Below, piece after piece: positions 20,268 through 28,868 of a stretch of DNA of 59,574 nt. This stretch comes from Mycobacterium sp. 1100029.7 (GTDB taxonomy: Bacteria; Actinomycetota; Actinomycetes; Mycobacteriales; Mycobacteriaceae), in contig NZ_LZSC01000078.1 in the NCBI RefSeq assembly GCF_001665235.1, positions 1 through 59,574 of the forward strand, written 5' to 3'. The notes below the pieces were generated by a model. The model searched no databases, was not told the DNA's origin, and saw only the letters and a list, made by a program, of their open reading frames with translations. Every line of letters begins with the position of its first letter. Position 1 is the first letter of the stretch. Position numbers and translations under genes: made by a program.

Positions 20268-22361
20268 CTAACGCCTATCGCCGCCGGCTGCCGTCAGCTG
20301 GGCGGTGGCGGGCTCGTCGTCGTGCCAATCGCGTTGGGCCAGAACGCGGTGGGCGATGCGCTGCAGCGCGATTTCGACTTCGCGGCGGTCTGGCCGGCCC
20401 TGATAGCTGGGCGAACGCGACAGTTTGTCGACGATCCAGGCCAGCAGCAACGAGTAGACGTAGTCGACCTGTTGGGCGCCGGCCGGAGTCAGCCACATCT
20501 CGTCGCCGCTGCGTTGTGCGTAACCGGCGGCGACCAGTTGGCCGAAGGTGGGCTCGAGGACCTCGAACGGGATTCGCATCGAGTCGCCGATGTTGCTCAG
20601 CCGGGCGGTGCCGTACATCTGCCCGAAGCGGTAGATGCGCATCACGCCCCACAGGCCGGCGACGTCGAGACGACAGTCGGGCCGCATCGAGATGCTGCGC
20701 AACCGAACCCCCGGGTCCCCGCGCAGCATGCGCGCAATCGCGTTCTCCAACAACCGTTCCGACGTGTCGGTGGTCGGCATGCCGAAGCCGTCACCCAGAT
20801 CGACTGCACTGTTGTGGATATCGCGCAGCGGGATCTCCCGCAAGAACAACGCCAGGACGAAGCCGACCACGGCGACCGGGGCCGCCCAGAAGAACACCTC
20901 GCTCAGCGATTCGGAATACGCCTGCACGATCGGAGCGGCCACGTTGTGGGGCTGGCGATGCAACGCCCCCGGCGAGCTGACCGCCTCGGGCGGTGCGCCG
21001 CTGGCGGCCAGCGCCGCACCCATCCGGCCCTTGAGGAAGTTGGAGAACAACGAGCCGAAAATGGCGGCGCCGAAGGAACTGCCGATGGTGCGGAAAAACG
21101 TCACACCGGAGGTGGCGACACCGAGATCCTCGAAATTCGAGGTGTTCTGCACGATCAAAACCAGCACCTGCATGGACAAACCGATGCCGGCGCCCAGGAT
21201 GATCAGATACAGCGACTGCTCGATGGCCGAGGTGGACGGCGTCATCCGCGACATCAGCCAAAACGCCAGCGCCATCAGGGCGGTACCGGTCACCGGAAAA
21301 ATCTTGTAGCGGCCGGTTTTCCCGACCAGTGTTCCGCTGCCGGTCGAGGTGATCAGCATGCCCACCACCATCGGCAGCGTCCGCAGTCCGGACGTGGTGG
21401 CCGAGACGCCGTTGACGTATTGCATGAAGGTGGGCAGGAACGTCATCGCCCCCAACATCGCGAATCCGACCACGAACGACAACACACAGCAGACTGTGAA
21501 CACCGGGCTGCCGAACAGCCGGGTCGGCAGAATCGGTTGCGGCACGCGGCTTTCCACCCACACGAACGCGCCCAGTGCGACCACGGCGCCGACGAACAGA
21601 CCGATGATCGTCGCCGAACCCCAGGGATAGAGGGTGCCGCCCCAGCTGGTGGCCAGCGTGAGCCCGGCGGCGCCGAGGCCGACCAGGACGATCCCGGCAT
21701 AGTCGATGACGGGTTTGACGTCCGACGCCAGTGCGGGGATCGCGGCGGCGGCCACGAAGATCACCACCACCGAAATCGGCACGTTCACCCAGAACGCCCA
21801 CCGCCAGGTCAGATAGTCGGTGAAATATCCACCCAACAACGGCCCGACGACGGTCGTGACACCGAAGACGGCGCCCAGGATCCCTTGGTAGCGGCCGCGT
21901 TCCCGCAGCGGCACCACCTCGCCGATCAGCGCGCTGGCCGTGACGGTGATGCCACCACCGCCGAGACCCTGCAGCGCTCGGGCCGCGACCAGCATGCCCA
22001 TCGACTGGGCCAGGCCGCACGACACCGAACCGATCACGAAGAACACGATCGCGGCCTGGAAGACGCGCTTGCGGCCGAACAGGTCACCCAGTTTGCCGAC
22101 CAGCGCGGTCACGATCGTCGACGCCAGCAAGTAGCTGGTCACGACCCAGGACTGGTGACCGGCGTCGCCCAGGTCGGCGACGATGGTCGGCAGTGCGGTG
22201 GCGACGATGGTCTGGTCCAGCGCCGCCAGCAGCATCCCCAACACGATCGCCACGAAGATGAGGTTGCGACGTTGCGGGCTGATCAGCGCGCCACTGGATG
22301 AGGAGTCCGCCGCGTGATGTGCCTGCGTCAGTGCGGTGGATGCTGCTCTCGGGCCTGTCAT
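20268..22361 (-). CDS. EmrB/QacA-type MFS drug exporter with C-terminal winged-helix-like domain (Rv1877-like)
   Basis: 697 aa from ATG 22361 (the frame starts at 22418, but homologues begin near MTGPRAAS). Fourteen-helix major facilitator: the first helix carries LDQTIVATALPTIVADLG, then GKLGDLFGRKRV (motif A), GGGGITVTASALIGEV and RGRYQGILGAVFGVTTVVGPLLGGYFTDYLTWRWAFWVNVP (motif C region). Residues after ~590 are soluble and include a winged-helix-like stretch (LSNIGDSMRIPFEVLEPTFGQLVAAGYAQRSGDEMWLTPAG). A proton-driven exporter with a possible sensing or regulatory tail is the best reading. Confidence 0.93.
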   Translation of the reverse strand: MTGPRAASTALTQAHHAADSSSSGALISPQRRNLIFVAIVLGMLLAALDQTIVATALPTIVADLGDAGHQSWVVTSYLLASTIVTALVGKLGDLFGRKRVFQAAIVFFVIGSVSCGLAQSMGMLVAARALQGLGGGGITVTASALIGEVVPLRERGRYQGILGAVFGVTTVVGPLLGGYFTDYLTWRWAFWVNVPISVVVIFVAAAAIPALASDVKPVIDYAGIVLVGLGAAGLTLATSWGGTLYPWGSATIIGLFVGAVVALGAFVWVESRVPQPILPTRLFGSPVFTVCCVLSFVVGFAMLGAMTFLPTFMQYVNGVSATTSGLRTLPMVVGMLITSTGSGTLVGKTGRYKIFPVTGTALMALAFWLMSRMTPSTSAIEQSLYLIILGAGIGLSMQVLVLIVQNTSNFEDLGVATSGVTFFRTIGSSFGAAIFGSLFSNFLKGRMGAALAASGAPPEAVSSPGALHRQPHNVAAPIVQAYSESLSEVFFWAAPVAVVGFVLALFLREIPLRDIHNSAVDLGDGFGMPTTDTSERLLENAIARMLRGDPGVRLRSISMRPDCRLDVAGLWGVMRIYRFGQMYGTARLSNIGDSMRIPFEVLEPTFGQLVAAGYAQRSGDEMWLTPAGAQQVDYVYSLLLAWIVDKLSRSPSYQGRPDRREVEIALQRIAHRVLAQRDWHDDEPATAQLTAAGGDRR

Positions 22362-22450
22362 GCCTGCCTTCCCGTCGGCGTCCGATGCTAACGGGTGCCC
22401 ACGACAAACCCGCGGCAATCTCGCCGCGGGTCAGTTGCTCGAAGCGTGGA

Positions 22451-22939
22451 CTACGCGATCGAGCCCGGCGGGCGCGACACGCATTGCGCGAGGTAGAGCT
22501 GCTCGCCCAGCTTGTCCATCAGCTGGAGCTGGGTCTCGAGGTAGTCGACGTGGTTTTCCTCGTCGGCGATGATCTGCTCCAGCAGGAACGCGCTCGTGCT
22601 GTCCTCCTTCGCGCGGCACATGATGACGCCGGGCTTCAGACGGCTGAGCACTTCGTATTCGATTGCCAGGTCGGCTTCGAACTGCTCGCGCAGCGTCTGG
22701 CCGATGCGCAAGGAGAAGAGCCGCTGGTAGTTCGGCAGGCCGTCCAGCAGCAAGATGCGGTCGGTAATCGCCTCGGCGTGGCGCATCTCGTCGAAGGACT
22801 CGGCGCGGGTGTGTCCGGCGACCTCGGTGAAGCCCCAGTTCTCCTGCATCTTCGAATGCAGGAAGTACTGGTTGATCGCCGTCAGTTCGCTGGTCAGTTG
22901 CTCGTTCAGCAGACGTAGAACGTCTGGATCCCCTTGCAT
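22451..22939 (-). CDS. bfrA: Bacterioferritin BfrA
   Basis: 162 aa haem-containing ferritin; 24 subunits form the iron-storage shell. Ferroxidase ligands Glu18, Glu51 and His54 and the haem ligand Met52 are in FDEMRHAE, with further glutamates and a histidine in IIADEENHVD. Divergent from a bfd-type ferredoxin across a 245-base region with two IdeR boxes, so storage and release genes face each other under iron control. The ribosome site GGAG lies upstream of ATG 22939. Confidence 0.96.
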   Translation of the reverse strand: MQGDPDVLRLLNEQLTSELTAINQYFLHSKMQENWGFTEVAGHTRAESFDEMRHAEAITDRILLLDGLPNYQRLFSLRIGQTLREQFEADLAIEYEVLSRLKPGVIMCRAKEDSTSAFLLEQIIADEENHVDYLETQLQLMDKLGEQLYLAQCVSRPPGSIA

Positions 22940-23101
22940 TGATCCACTCCTCCGGTGTCAAAGCTCTCTTGGCTGGGCGCGGCAAATGGGCTGGGCTGTA
23001 GCTCACCGTGCGCGCTGTAGCAGCACTTTGCCACGCAATTTTGAATAGTTCCAGCAAGGTATGGCTGCGCTCACTAGGCGAAATGGCCATCCGGCACATA
23101 G

Positions 23102-23139
23102 TTAGGGTCGTCTAACCTACTTAGGCTAGACTCACTTAA
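23102..23139. promoter_or_regulatory. Two abutting IdeR iron boxes
   Basis: 23102-23120 (TTAGGGTCGTCTAACCTAC) and 23121-23139 (TTAGGCTAGACTCACTTAA) each match the 19-base IdeR consensus TTAGGTTAGGCTAACCTAA at 15 of 19 positions and sit directly end to end. They lie 163 bases upstream of bfrA and 46 upstream of bfd. In M. tuberculosis, IdeR activates bfrA in high iron from tandem distal boxes and represses genes whose boxes overlap the promoter. The geometry here suggests activation of bfrA together with repression of bfd. Confidence 0.8.
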
Positions 23140-23184
23140 CGTGAGGCCTGTCTGGACCACCGCTCGAACTAGCGAGGTGCGCTG

Positions 23185-23382
23185 ATGTACGTGTGTCTGT
23201 GCGTCGGCGTCACCAACCACACCGTGGCGGAATGCGTGGCCCGCGGGGCTTCGACGTCCAAAGAGGTGGCCGCCGCGTGCGGCGCGGGCGGTGACTGCGG
23301 CAGGTGCCGGCGCACGCTGCGGGCGATCATCGAAGCGTCGAAGCAGGTCGACGGCGAGCTCGAACCCGCCGCATCGTTCTAG
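23185..23382 (+). CDS. bfd: Bacterioferritin-associated ferredoxin (Bfd)
   Basis: 65 aa. MYVCLCVGVTNHTV (CLC) and GDCGRCRRTLR (CGRC) supply the four cysteines of the 2Fe-2S cluster in the fer2_BFD fold. Bfd docks on bacterioferritin and passes electrons to reduce and release stored iron. Its position divergent from bfrA, beyond the iron boxes, fits expression under iron limitation. The last four bases overlap the 3' end of the converging crotonase gene. Confidence 0.93.
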   Translation: MYVCLCVGVTNHTVAECVARGASTSKEVAAACGAGGDCGRCRRTLRAIIEASKQVDGELEPAASF

Positions 23383-24137
23383 CTACTCTTTCGCTCCGCG
23401 AAGTCGGCCAGGGCCGCCGTGTTGGCCTGGGTGCCCATCAGCTCGGCGAAATGAGCATTCTCTCGCGCGGTCGCCGCCGCGATTTCCGGACGGATCGGCT
23501 CGGTCATCGTGTGTTTGACGGCTATCAGGCTCGAAATAGGCCGCGAGGCAAGGACTTCGGCATGCCGACGGGTTTCGGAGAGCAGCTCCTCGGGCTCGCA
23601 GACCCGCCACACCAAACCCATCCGCAGCGCCTCTTGGGCGTCGACCCATTCCGATGACATCAACAACCACGCGGCATTTTGCCGGCCCACCAGCTGCGGC
23701 AGCAAATAGGACGAAGCGGCCTCGGGTGCGACACCGAGGCTGGTGAACGGACACTTCAGCCGGGCCGTCGACGACATGAAGGCCAAGTCGGCGTAGCCGA
23801 GGATGGTGGCACCGATGCCCACCCCGACTCCGTTGACCGCACAGATCAGCGGCTTGGGAAACGCGCTGAGCGCGTCGATCATGCCGGGGAATCCGTGTTT
23901 GCCGGGCGTGAACTCAGGGTCGGTGATGCGCGCCTGCATCTCGGCGAGATCGGTTCCGGCGCTGAAACCGCGTCCGGTCCCGGTCAGCACGACGACCGCG
24001 ACCTCGGGATCCTGCGCGGCGGCCAGCAGAGCCTCGGCGGTGGCGTCGTAGAGCGCCTCGTTGAACGCGTTGAGCGCCTCCGGGCGGTTCAGTGTCAGCG
24101 TGCGTACCCGGTTGGTGTCATCGATCAGCAGCGTCAC
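23379..24137 (-). CDS. Enoyl-CoA hydratase/isomerase (crotonase) family protein
   Basis: 252 aa crotonase fold. The oxyanion-hole residues fall in GFSAGTDL and NGVGVGIGATIL, and the catalytic glutamate is probably in LGVAPEAASSYLLP. That last pattern is commoner in delta3,delta2-enoyl-CoA isomerase-like members than in classical hydratases, so the reaction is uncertain. No paired beta-oxidation genes adjoin it. It is inserted between bfd and the Rv1875-like gene. Confidence 0.88.
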   Translation of the reverse strand: MTLLIDDTNRVRTLTLNRPEALNAFNEALYDATAEALLAAAQDPEVAVVVLTGTGRGFSAGTDLAEMQARITDPEFTPGKHGFPGMIDALSAFPKPLICAVNGVGVGIGATILGYADLAFMSSTARLKCPFTSLGVAPEAASSYLLPQLVGRQNAAWLLMSSEWVDAQEALRMGLVWRVCEPEELLSETRRHAEVLASRPISSLIAVKHTMTEPIRPEIAAATARENAHFAELMGTQANTAALADFAERKSS

Positions 24138-24174
24138 CGCTGCAGCCTAACCGCGAGACTTTGCCGGTCCGAGT

Positions 24175-24618
24175 TCACCCGTTGCTGTAGACGCGGGTTG
24201 GCGCGATCAGCACCACCGCCCGCCGCTCCAGCGCCATCACCCGGTCGTACTCGTCCCAGTCGTCATGGGTGCCGCCGGCCGCGGTGAACACCTCGCGCAG
24301 CAGCAGCCGCAACTGATCGTCGCCGGTAAGCCAGGGCTGCGAGTCGTCGGGACCGACCAGCTCAGCGTTGCCTTCGACGGTCGCCCACTTCCAGCCGCTG
24401 CGGAAGGTGACGGCCAGCTGCGGTCGGGCGCGCAGATTGGCCAATTTGACTTTGCCGTAGGTGGTGAAACCCAGCACCGATTCACCGGTGTGCGGGTGCG
24501 GCAACAGGCCGACGTTGACCAGGGAGGCCTGCACGGTTCCATCGGCGCGAACCGTGGAGATCACCGCCAGTCCGCTCTCCCCGCTGGCCAGCCCTACAGC
24601 GTCTTGCAATGTCGTCAC
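24175..24618 (-). CDS. FMN/F420-binding split-barrel protein (pyridoxamine-phosphate-oxidase-like; Rv1875-like)
   Basis: 147 aa, the length of Rv1875. The N-terminal VISTVRADGTVQASLVNVGLLPHP and GFTTYGKVKLANLRARPQLAVTFR are the characteristic strands of the flavin/deazaflavin oxidoreductase (FDOR-B) superfamily; the Lys/Arg-rich K-x-K-x-x-N-L-R region binds the cofactor phosphate. Many mycobacterial members use F420 for reduction of unsaturated lactones or tetrapyrroles. The substrate cannot be read. It ends ten bases upstream of the next gene on the same strand, indicating cotranscription. Confidence 0.85.
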   Translation of the reverse strand: MTTLQDAVGLASGESGLAVISTVRADGTVQASLVNVGLLPHPHTGESVLGFTTYGKVKLANLRARPQLAVTFRSGWKWATVEGNAELVGPDDSQPWLTGDDQLRLLLREVFTAAGGTHDDWDEYDRVMALERRAVVLIAPTRVYSNG

Positions 24619-24627
24619 GCGCGCTCC

Positions 24628-25329
24628 TCACGTCGTATAAGCGGCCTTGAACACGTGACGGCTGGTGGGCACCGTGTCGATGTTCTCGTTCGCGCCGAAT
24701 GCGGTTGTGCTGGCGACCATCTGGCCCAGTCGGTCCGCCAGGTCGTCGTCGTCGGCGGCTCCGAAGAAAGCCTTGAGATCAGAAACCGCCTCGATGGGAA
24801 ACAACTCCTCGACGATCGCGGCGATTCCCGGCGCATCGGAAGTCAGCGCCCGCACCACCCAGTTCTGGGTGTAGCCGAATGTCGACTGGGTCTCGATGGC
24901 CACCCGGGTGTGGTTGCCCTGCCAGCGATCCAGCCAGGTCGCCTGGTCCAGCTCGGGGGGCCGGCGCAGTAGCGCGATGTTGGCGAAACCTGTTGTGCGA
25001 GATCCCGGCTCACCACCCGGAAAAGCCAGCGGGACGGACTCGGTGACCAGGTAGGCGGCGAGCTGTTCACATTCGGCCGCCAGCAGCGCCAGCGCCTTGG
25101 TCATCTGCTCGCCGTAACACTGCTGCGTCCACATGCTGACGACCGCGACGGCGGGTGGATCCAGCACCGACAACGTCATCAGGGAGTGTCGTACCGCGCT
25201 GTCTTTGACGTTGACAGCCAGCCCGGGTAGGCCCAGCGCCAACAACGACTCGGCGACCGGGCCCCGCTGGCGGGCGCACCAGTCATCGTCCGCGTCCGCG
25301 CGCCGCAGCACCGCGATCACCTTTTCCAT
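24628..25329 (-). CDS. EthD-like dimeric alpha/beta-barrel protein (Rv1874-like)
   Basis: 233 aa from ATG 25329 (MEKVIAVLRRADADDDWC); the longer frame to 25443 would run into oxyR. The repeated ferredoxin-like halves (MEKVIAVLRR and TTGFANIALLRRPPELDQATWLDRWQGNHTRVA) with a W-x-x-x-H motif are typical of EthD/DABB proteins, which act as accessory or degradative proteins. A role with the adjacent F420-type protein is suggested only by cotranscription. Convergence with nothing on this side; oxyR follows on the same strand. Confidence 0.75.
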   Translation of the reverse strand: MEKVIAVLRRADADDDWCARQRGPVAESLLALGLPGLAVNVKDSAVRHSLMTLSVLDPPAVAVVSMWTQQCYGEQMTKALALLAAECEQLAAYLVTESVPLAFPGGEPGSRTTGFANIALLRRPPELDQATWLDRWQGNHTRVAIETQSTFGYTQNWVVRALTSDAPGIAAIVEELFPIEAVSDLKAFFGAADDDDLADRLGQMVASTTAFGANENIDTVPTSRHVFKAAYTT

Positions 25330-25357
25330 AGGTGCGAACCTACAGTCGGCGCCGACG

Positions 25358-26293
25358 CTATTTGACCAGGCGCACCTGTTGTTCACTGCCGATCGACCCC
25401 CCGATGATGCCGGCGAGCCGCCGATACGATTCGTCGCGGCCACTCGACGACCGGAACACCAGCCCGATCCGGCGCCCCGGGCGCGGCGCCGCGAACTGCG
25501 CGAGTCCGAGCGGGCTTCGCGCGGTCTCGACGGGCGCCGCGCTCTGCGGGATCAAGGTGACCCCCAGTCCCCCGGTCACGCACTGCACCGCCGTCGCCAG
25601 CGACGCGGCGCGGGTGTCGGCGAGTTCGGCCCGGACCCCCGCCTTCTGGCAGACGTCGAGGGCCTGATCGCGCAGGCAGTGTCCCTCGTCGAGCAGCAGC
25701 AGCGGCAGGTCCGCCAGGGCCGACGCCGGCACCCGGCGTTTGCCCGACATCGGATGTCCGGGCGGTACCGCGAGCAGGAAATCCTCGTCGTAGATCGGGA
25801 CTTCGGTGAGCCCGGCGGCCGCGGCGGGCAACGCGATCAGGGCCGCGTCCAACGCGCCTCCGCGCAGCGCCGTCAGCAAACGTTCGGTCTGGTCCTCGAT
25901 GACCCGCAGCGTCAGTGCGGGCAGCCGGTGGGACAGTCCGGCCAGCACCGTGGGCAACACGTAGGGCGCCACCGTGGGGATCATGCCCAGGCGCAAGGTG
26001 CCCTGCAGCGGGTCAGACGTTCCGGCCGCGGCGGCGGCGAACGTCTCGGCGGCCTCGACCACCGACTGTGCCAGCGGCAGCAGTTGGGCACCTTCCGGGG
26101 TCAAGCGGACACGCCGAGTGGAGCGCTCGACGAGATGAGTGCCCAAACCCGCCTCCAGTGCCGCCAGCGACTGCGACAGTGTGGACTGGCTGACACCGAG
26201 AGTTGTTGCGGCACTGCCAAAATGGTGCTTCTCGGCGACAGCGGTGAACGCCCGTAAGCCGGCCAGAGTCGGCTGAAAACTCTTATCGGTCAT
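25358..26293 (-). CDS. oxyR: OxyR, LysR-type peroxide sensor (intact)
   Basis: 311 aa from ATG 26293 (MTDKSFQPTLAGLRAFTAVAEKHHFG). The helix-turn-helix is SAATTLGVSQSTLSQSLAALE. The redox cysteines are Cys206 and Cys215 (GHCLRDQALDVC), nine apart as in Cys199/Cys208 of E. coli OxyR, so the peroxide switch looks functional. The reading frame is complete, unlike the decayed oxyR of M. tuberculosis. Divergent from ahpC, with 102 bases between starts; the probable binding site overlaps the oxyR start. Confidence 0.95.
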   Translation of the reverse strand: MTDKSFQPTLAGLRAFTAVAEKHHFGSAATTLGVSQSTLSQSLAALEAGLGTHLVERSTRRVRLTPEGAQLLPLAQSVVEAAETFAAAAAGTSDPLQGTLRLGMIPTVAPYVLPTVLAGLSHRLPALTLRVIEDQTERLLTALRGGALDAALIALPAAAAGLTEVPIYDEDFLLAVPPGHPMSGKRRVPASALADLPLLLLDEGHCLRDQALDVCQKAGVRAELADTRAASLATAVQCVTGGLGVTLIPQSAAPVETARSPLGLAQFAAPRPGRRIGLVFRSSSGRDESYRRLAGIIGGSIGSEQQVRLVK

Positions 26294-26302
26294 GGCTATC
26301 AG
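26282..26302. promoter_or_regulatory. Candidate OxyR site over the oxyR start
   Basis: CTTATCGG...GCTATCAG is an imperfect dyad in the T-N11-A LysR style, overlapping the oxyR ATG. A second AT-rich stretch (CAGTATAGTGCGATATATC) follows toward ahpC and could be the second dimer site. The position suits repression of oxyR and activation of ahpC. Confidence 0.5.
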
Positions 26303-26395
26303 TATAGTGCGATATATCACCTTTACTTCAGGCAGCGCTCCCGGCACCATGGTCAGTGGACACATAAACTTGACTAATTCCAAAAAGGAGCGGAC

Positions 26396-26983
26396 ATGTC
26401 ATTGCTCACGATCGGCGACCAGTTCCCCGCCTACGAGCTCACGGGCCTGATCGGTGGCGACCTGTCGAAGGTCGACGCTCAGCAGCCCGAGGACTACTTC
26501 AAGACCTTCACCAGCGACGACCACGAAGGCAAGTGGCGCATCGTGTTCTTCTGGCCGAAGGACTTCACCTTTGTATGCCCGACCGAGATCGCCGCGTTCG
26601 GCAAGCTGAACGACGAGTTCGCCGACCGCGACGCCCAGGTGCTCGGTGTCTCGGTCGACAGCGAGTTCGTGCACTTCCAGTGGCGGGCCCAGCACGAGGA
26701 CCTCAAGAAGCTTCCGTTCCCGATGCTCTCGGACATCAAGCGTGAACTCGCCTTGGCCACCGGGGTGCTCAACGACGGCGGCGTCGCCGACCGGGTGACC
26801 TTCATCGTCGACCCCAACAACGAGATCCAATTCGTCTCGGCGACCGCGGGATCCGTGGGGCGTAACGTGGACGAGGTGTTGCGGGTGCTCGACGCGTTGC
26901 AGTCCGACGAGCTGTGCGCCTGCAACTGGCGCAAGGGTGACCCGACGCTCGACGCCGGCGAACTGCTCAAGGCTTCGGCGTAG
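26396..26983 (+). CDS. ahpC: Alkyl hydroperoxide reductase subunit C (peroxiredoxin)
   Basis: 195 aa. Peroxidatic cysteine in FTFVCPTEIAAFG and resolving cysteine in ELCACNWRKG; the neighbouring extra Cys of CAC is also present in mycobacterial AhpC. Reduces organic and hydrogen peroxides and peroxynitrite, recharged by AhpD and a lipoamide system. AAAAAGGAG upstream of the ATG is a strong ribosome site. It is followed 14 bases later by ahpD. Confidence 0.97.
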   Translation: MSLLTIGDQFPAYELTGLIGGDLSKVDAQQPEDYFKTFTSDDHEGKWRIVFFWPKDFTFVCPTEIAAFGKLNDEFADRDAQVLGVSVDSEFVHFQWRAQHEDLKKLPFPMLSDIKRELALATGVLNDGGVADRVTFIVDPNNEIQFVSATAGSVGRNVDEVLRVLDALQSDELCACNWRKGDPTLDAGELLKASA

Positions 26984-26997
26984 CTGAGGAGGTTGCG

Positions 26998-27534
26998 ATG
27001 ACCATCGAGAATCTCAAAGAAGCGCTACCCGAGTACGCCAAGGACCTCAAGCTCAACCTCGGCTCGATCAGCCGTACCACGGTGCTGAACGACGAGCAGC
27101 TGTGGGGCACGCTGTTGGCCAGTGCCGCGGCTTCCCGAAACGACCAGGTGCTGGCCGAGATTGGGGCCGAAGCCGCGGACAACCTGTCTGCCCAGGCCTA
27201 TCAGGCGGCCCTGGGCGCGGCGTCCATCATGGGCATGAACAACGTGTTCTACCGCGGCCGCGGCTTCCTGGACGGTAAGTACGACGACCTGCGCGCCGGG
27301 TTGCGGATGAACATCATCGGCAACCCGGGTGTGGACAAGGCGAATTTCGAGCTGTGGTCGTTCGCCGTGTCGTCCATCAACGGCTGTGGGCACTGCGTCG
27401 CCGCCCACGAGCACACGCTGCGTGAGGCCGGGGTGGACCGCGAGGTGATCCTCGAAGCGCTCAAGGCCGCGGCGATCGTTGCCGGTGTGGCACAAGCGAT
27501 CACCACCGCCGAGACGTTGGCCAGCGTCGGCTGA
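26998..27534 (+). CDS. ahpD: AhpD, alkylhydroperoxidase / AhpC reductase
   Basis: 178 aa. The catalytic CxxC is in NGCGHCVAAHEH, with the histidines and upstream glutamate (LREAGVDREVI region) forming the proton relay. The trimeric all-helical protein passes electrons from dihydrolipoamide to AhpC. GGAGG precedes the ATG. It forms an operon with ahpC under the divergent OxyR. Confidence 0.96.
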   Translation: MTIENLKEALPEYAKDLKLNLGSISRTTVLNDEQLWGTLLASAAASRNDQVLAEIGAEAADNLSAQAYQAALGAASIMGMNNVFYRGRGFLDGKYDDLRAGLRMNIIGNPGVDKANFELWSFAVSSINGCGHCVAAHEHTLREAGVDREVILEALKAAAIVAGVAQAITTAETLASVG

Positions 27535-27554
27535 TCCCGGCTCGTGACTCGCCT

Positions 27555-28868
27555 ATGACGCCGACCTGGGTTTCACACGCGATTTGGTGGCAGGTCTATC
27601 CCTTGGGGTTCGTGGGAGCATTTCCCACGCCCGAGGGATCGGCCCCGCCAGGTCCGGGTGAGCACCGGCTGCGGCGGCTGGTCGAGTGGCTGGACCACGC
27701 CATCGAGCTGGGGGCGTCCGGAATCGCGCTGGGGCCGATCTTCGCCTCGCGCACTCACGGATACGACACCACCGACCACTACCGGATCGACCCCCGGCTC
27801 GGTGACGACGACGACTTCGACCACCTCGTCGGCGAGGCGCACCGCCGCGGCCTGCGGGTGCTGCTGGACGGCGTGTTCAACCACGTCGGCGTCGAGTTCC
27901 CCCGATATCAGCAGGCATCCGAGGACGATACGGCGGCGCGCTGGTTCCGCGGGCGGCCCGGTCGATTCCACACCTTCGAGGGTCATGCCGAGCTGATCAC
28001 CCTCAACCACGACAACCCCGAGGTCGTCGACTACGTCGTCGACGTGATGTCGCATTGGTTGCAACGCGGCGCGGACGGTTGGCGATTGGACGCGGCCTAC
28101 TCTGTGCCGCAACAGTTTTGGTCAACAGTGCTACCCAGGGTGCGGGAGCGACACCCCAATGCCTGGTTCGTCGGCGAACTCATCCACGGCGACTACGCGG
28201 CGGCGGTACAGGAAGCCGCCTTCGACTCGGCGACCCAGTACGAGCTGTGGAAGGCAATCTGGAGCAGCCTCAACGACGGCAACTTCTTCGAGTTGGACTG
28301 GGCCTTACAGCGGCACAACACGTTTCTGGCCAGCTTCGCGCCGCTCACCTTCGTCGGCAATCACGACGTCACCCGTATCGCCAGCCAGCTGCAGCACCCC
28401 GGCCATGTGGCGCACGCGCTGGTGCTGCTGCTGACGATCGGCGGCGTGCCCAGTGTGTATGCCGGCGACGAGCTGGGTTTCCGCGCCGTCAAAGAGGAAC
28501 GGCGGGGCGGTGACGACGCGGTGCGTCCCGAGTTCGCGTCTCCCCCATTGCCATTGGATGACTTTGGCACCGAGTCCTGGCGGCTGCATCAGTTCCTGAT
28601 CGGCCTGCGCCGCCGGCACCCGTGGCTGCACGCTGCCACGACCGCCGCGGTCAAGTTGACCAACGAGCACTACGTCTACGAGACCCGCAACGGCGACGAC
28701 GCGTTGCTGGTCGCGCTCAACATCGGCGACGAGCCACTGCGGCTGGTGCTGGCGGAGCTGGGTCCGGCGCGCGCCGAGGTCGTCGGCGGATCATCGGCCC
28801 CGCCCCGCGACGTCGTCAACGAGCTGACCGTCGAGGCGCACGGCTGGCGAATCCTGCAGCCCGTTTAA
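27555..28868 (+). CDS. GH13 alpha-amylase family glycosidase
   Basis: 437 aa. The four GH13 conserved regions are present: DGVFNHVG (region I), GWRLDAA (region II, nucleophile Asp), VGELIHG (region III, Glu) and FVGNHD (region IV, Asp). It is short and without a signal peptide, so intracellular; candidates are a maltogenic or trehalose/glucan-processing enzyme. Starts 20 bases after ahpD, but unrelated in function. Its final bases overlap by four the converging DUF1810 gene. Confidence 0.9.
   Translation: MTPTWVSHAIWWQVYPLGFVGAFPTPEGSAPPGPGEHRLRRLVEWLDHAIELGASGIALGPIFASRTHGYDTTDHYRIDPRLGDDDDFDHLVGEAHRRGLRVLLDGVFNHVGVEFPRYQQASEDDTAARWFRGRPGRFHTFEGHAELITLNHDNPEVVDYVVDVMSHWLQRGADGWRLDAAYSVPQQFWSTVLPRVRERHPNAWFVGELIHGDYAAAVQEAAFDSATQYELWKAIWSSLNDGNFFELDWALQRHNTFLASFAPLTFVGNHDVTRIASQLQHPGHVAHALVLLLTIGGVPSVYAGDELGFRAVKEERRGGDDAVRPEFASPPLPLDDFGTESWRLHQFLIGLRRRHPWLHAATTAAVKLTNEHYVYETRNGDDALLVALNIGDEPLRLVLAELGPARAEVVGGSSAPPRDVVNELTVEAHGWRILQPV

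Noticed and set aside
20322..22301. 659-codon plus-strand open frame opposite the MFS gene
   Set aside because: Antisense shadow of high-GC coding DNA; Arg/Gln/His-rich with no domain, while the minus strand encodes a clear exporter. The same applies to 1867-3276 (-), 36372-38144 (+) and 49694-51247 (+).
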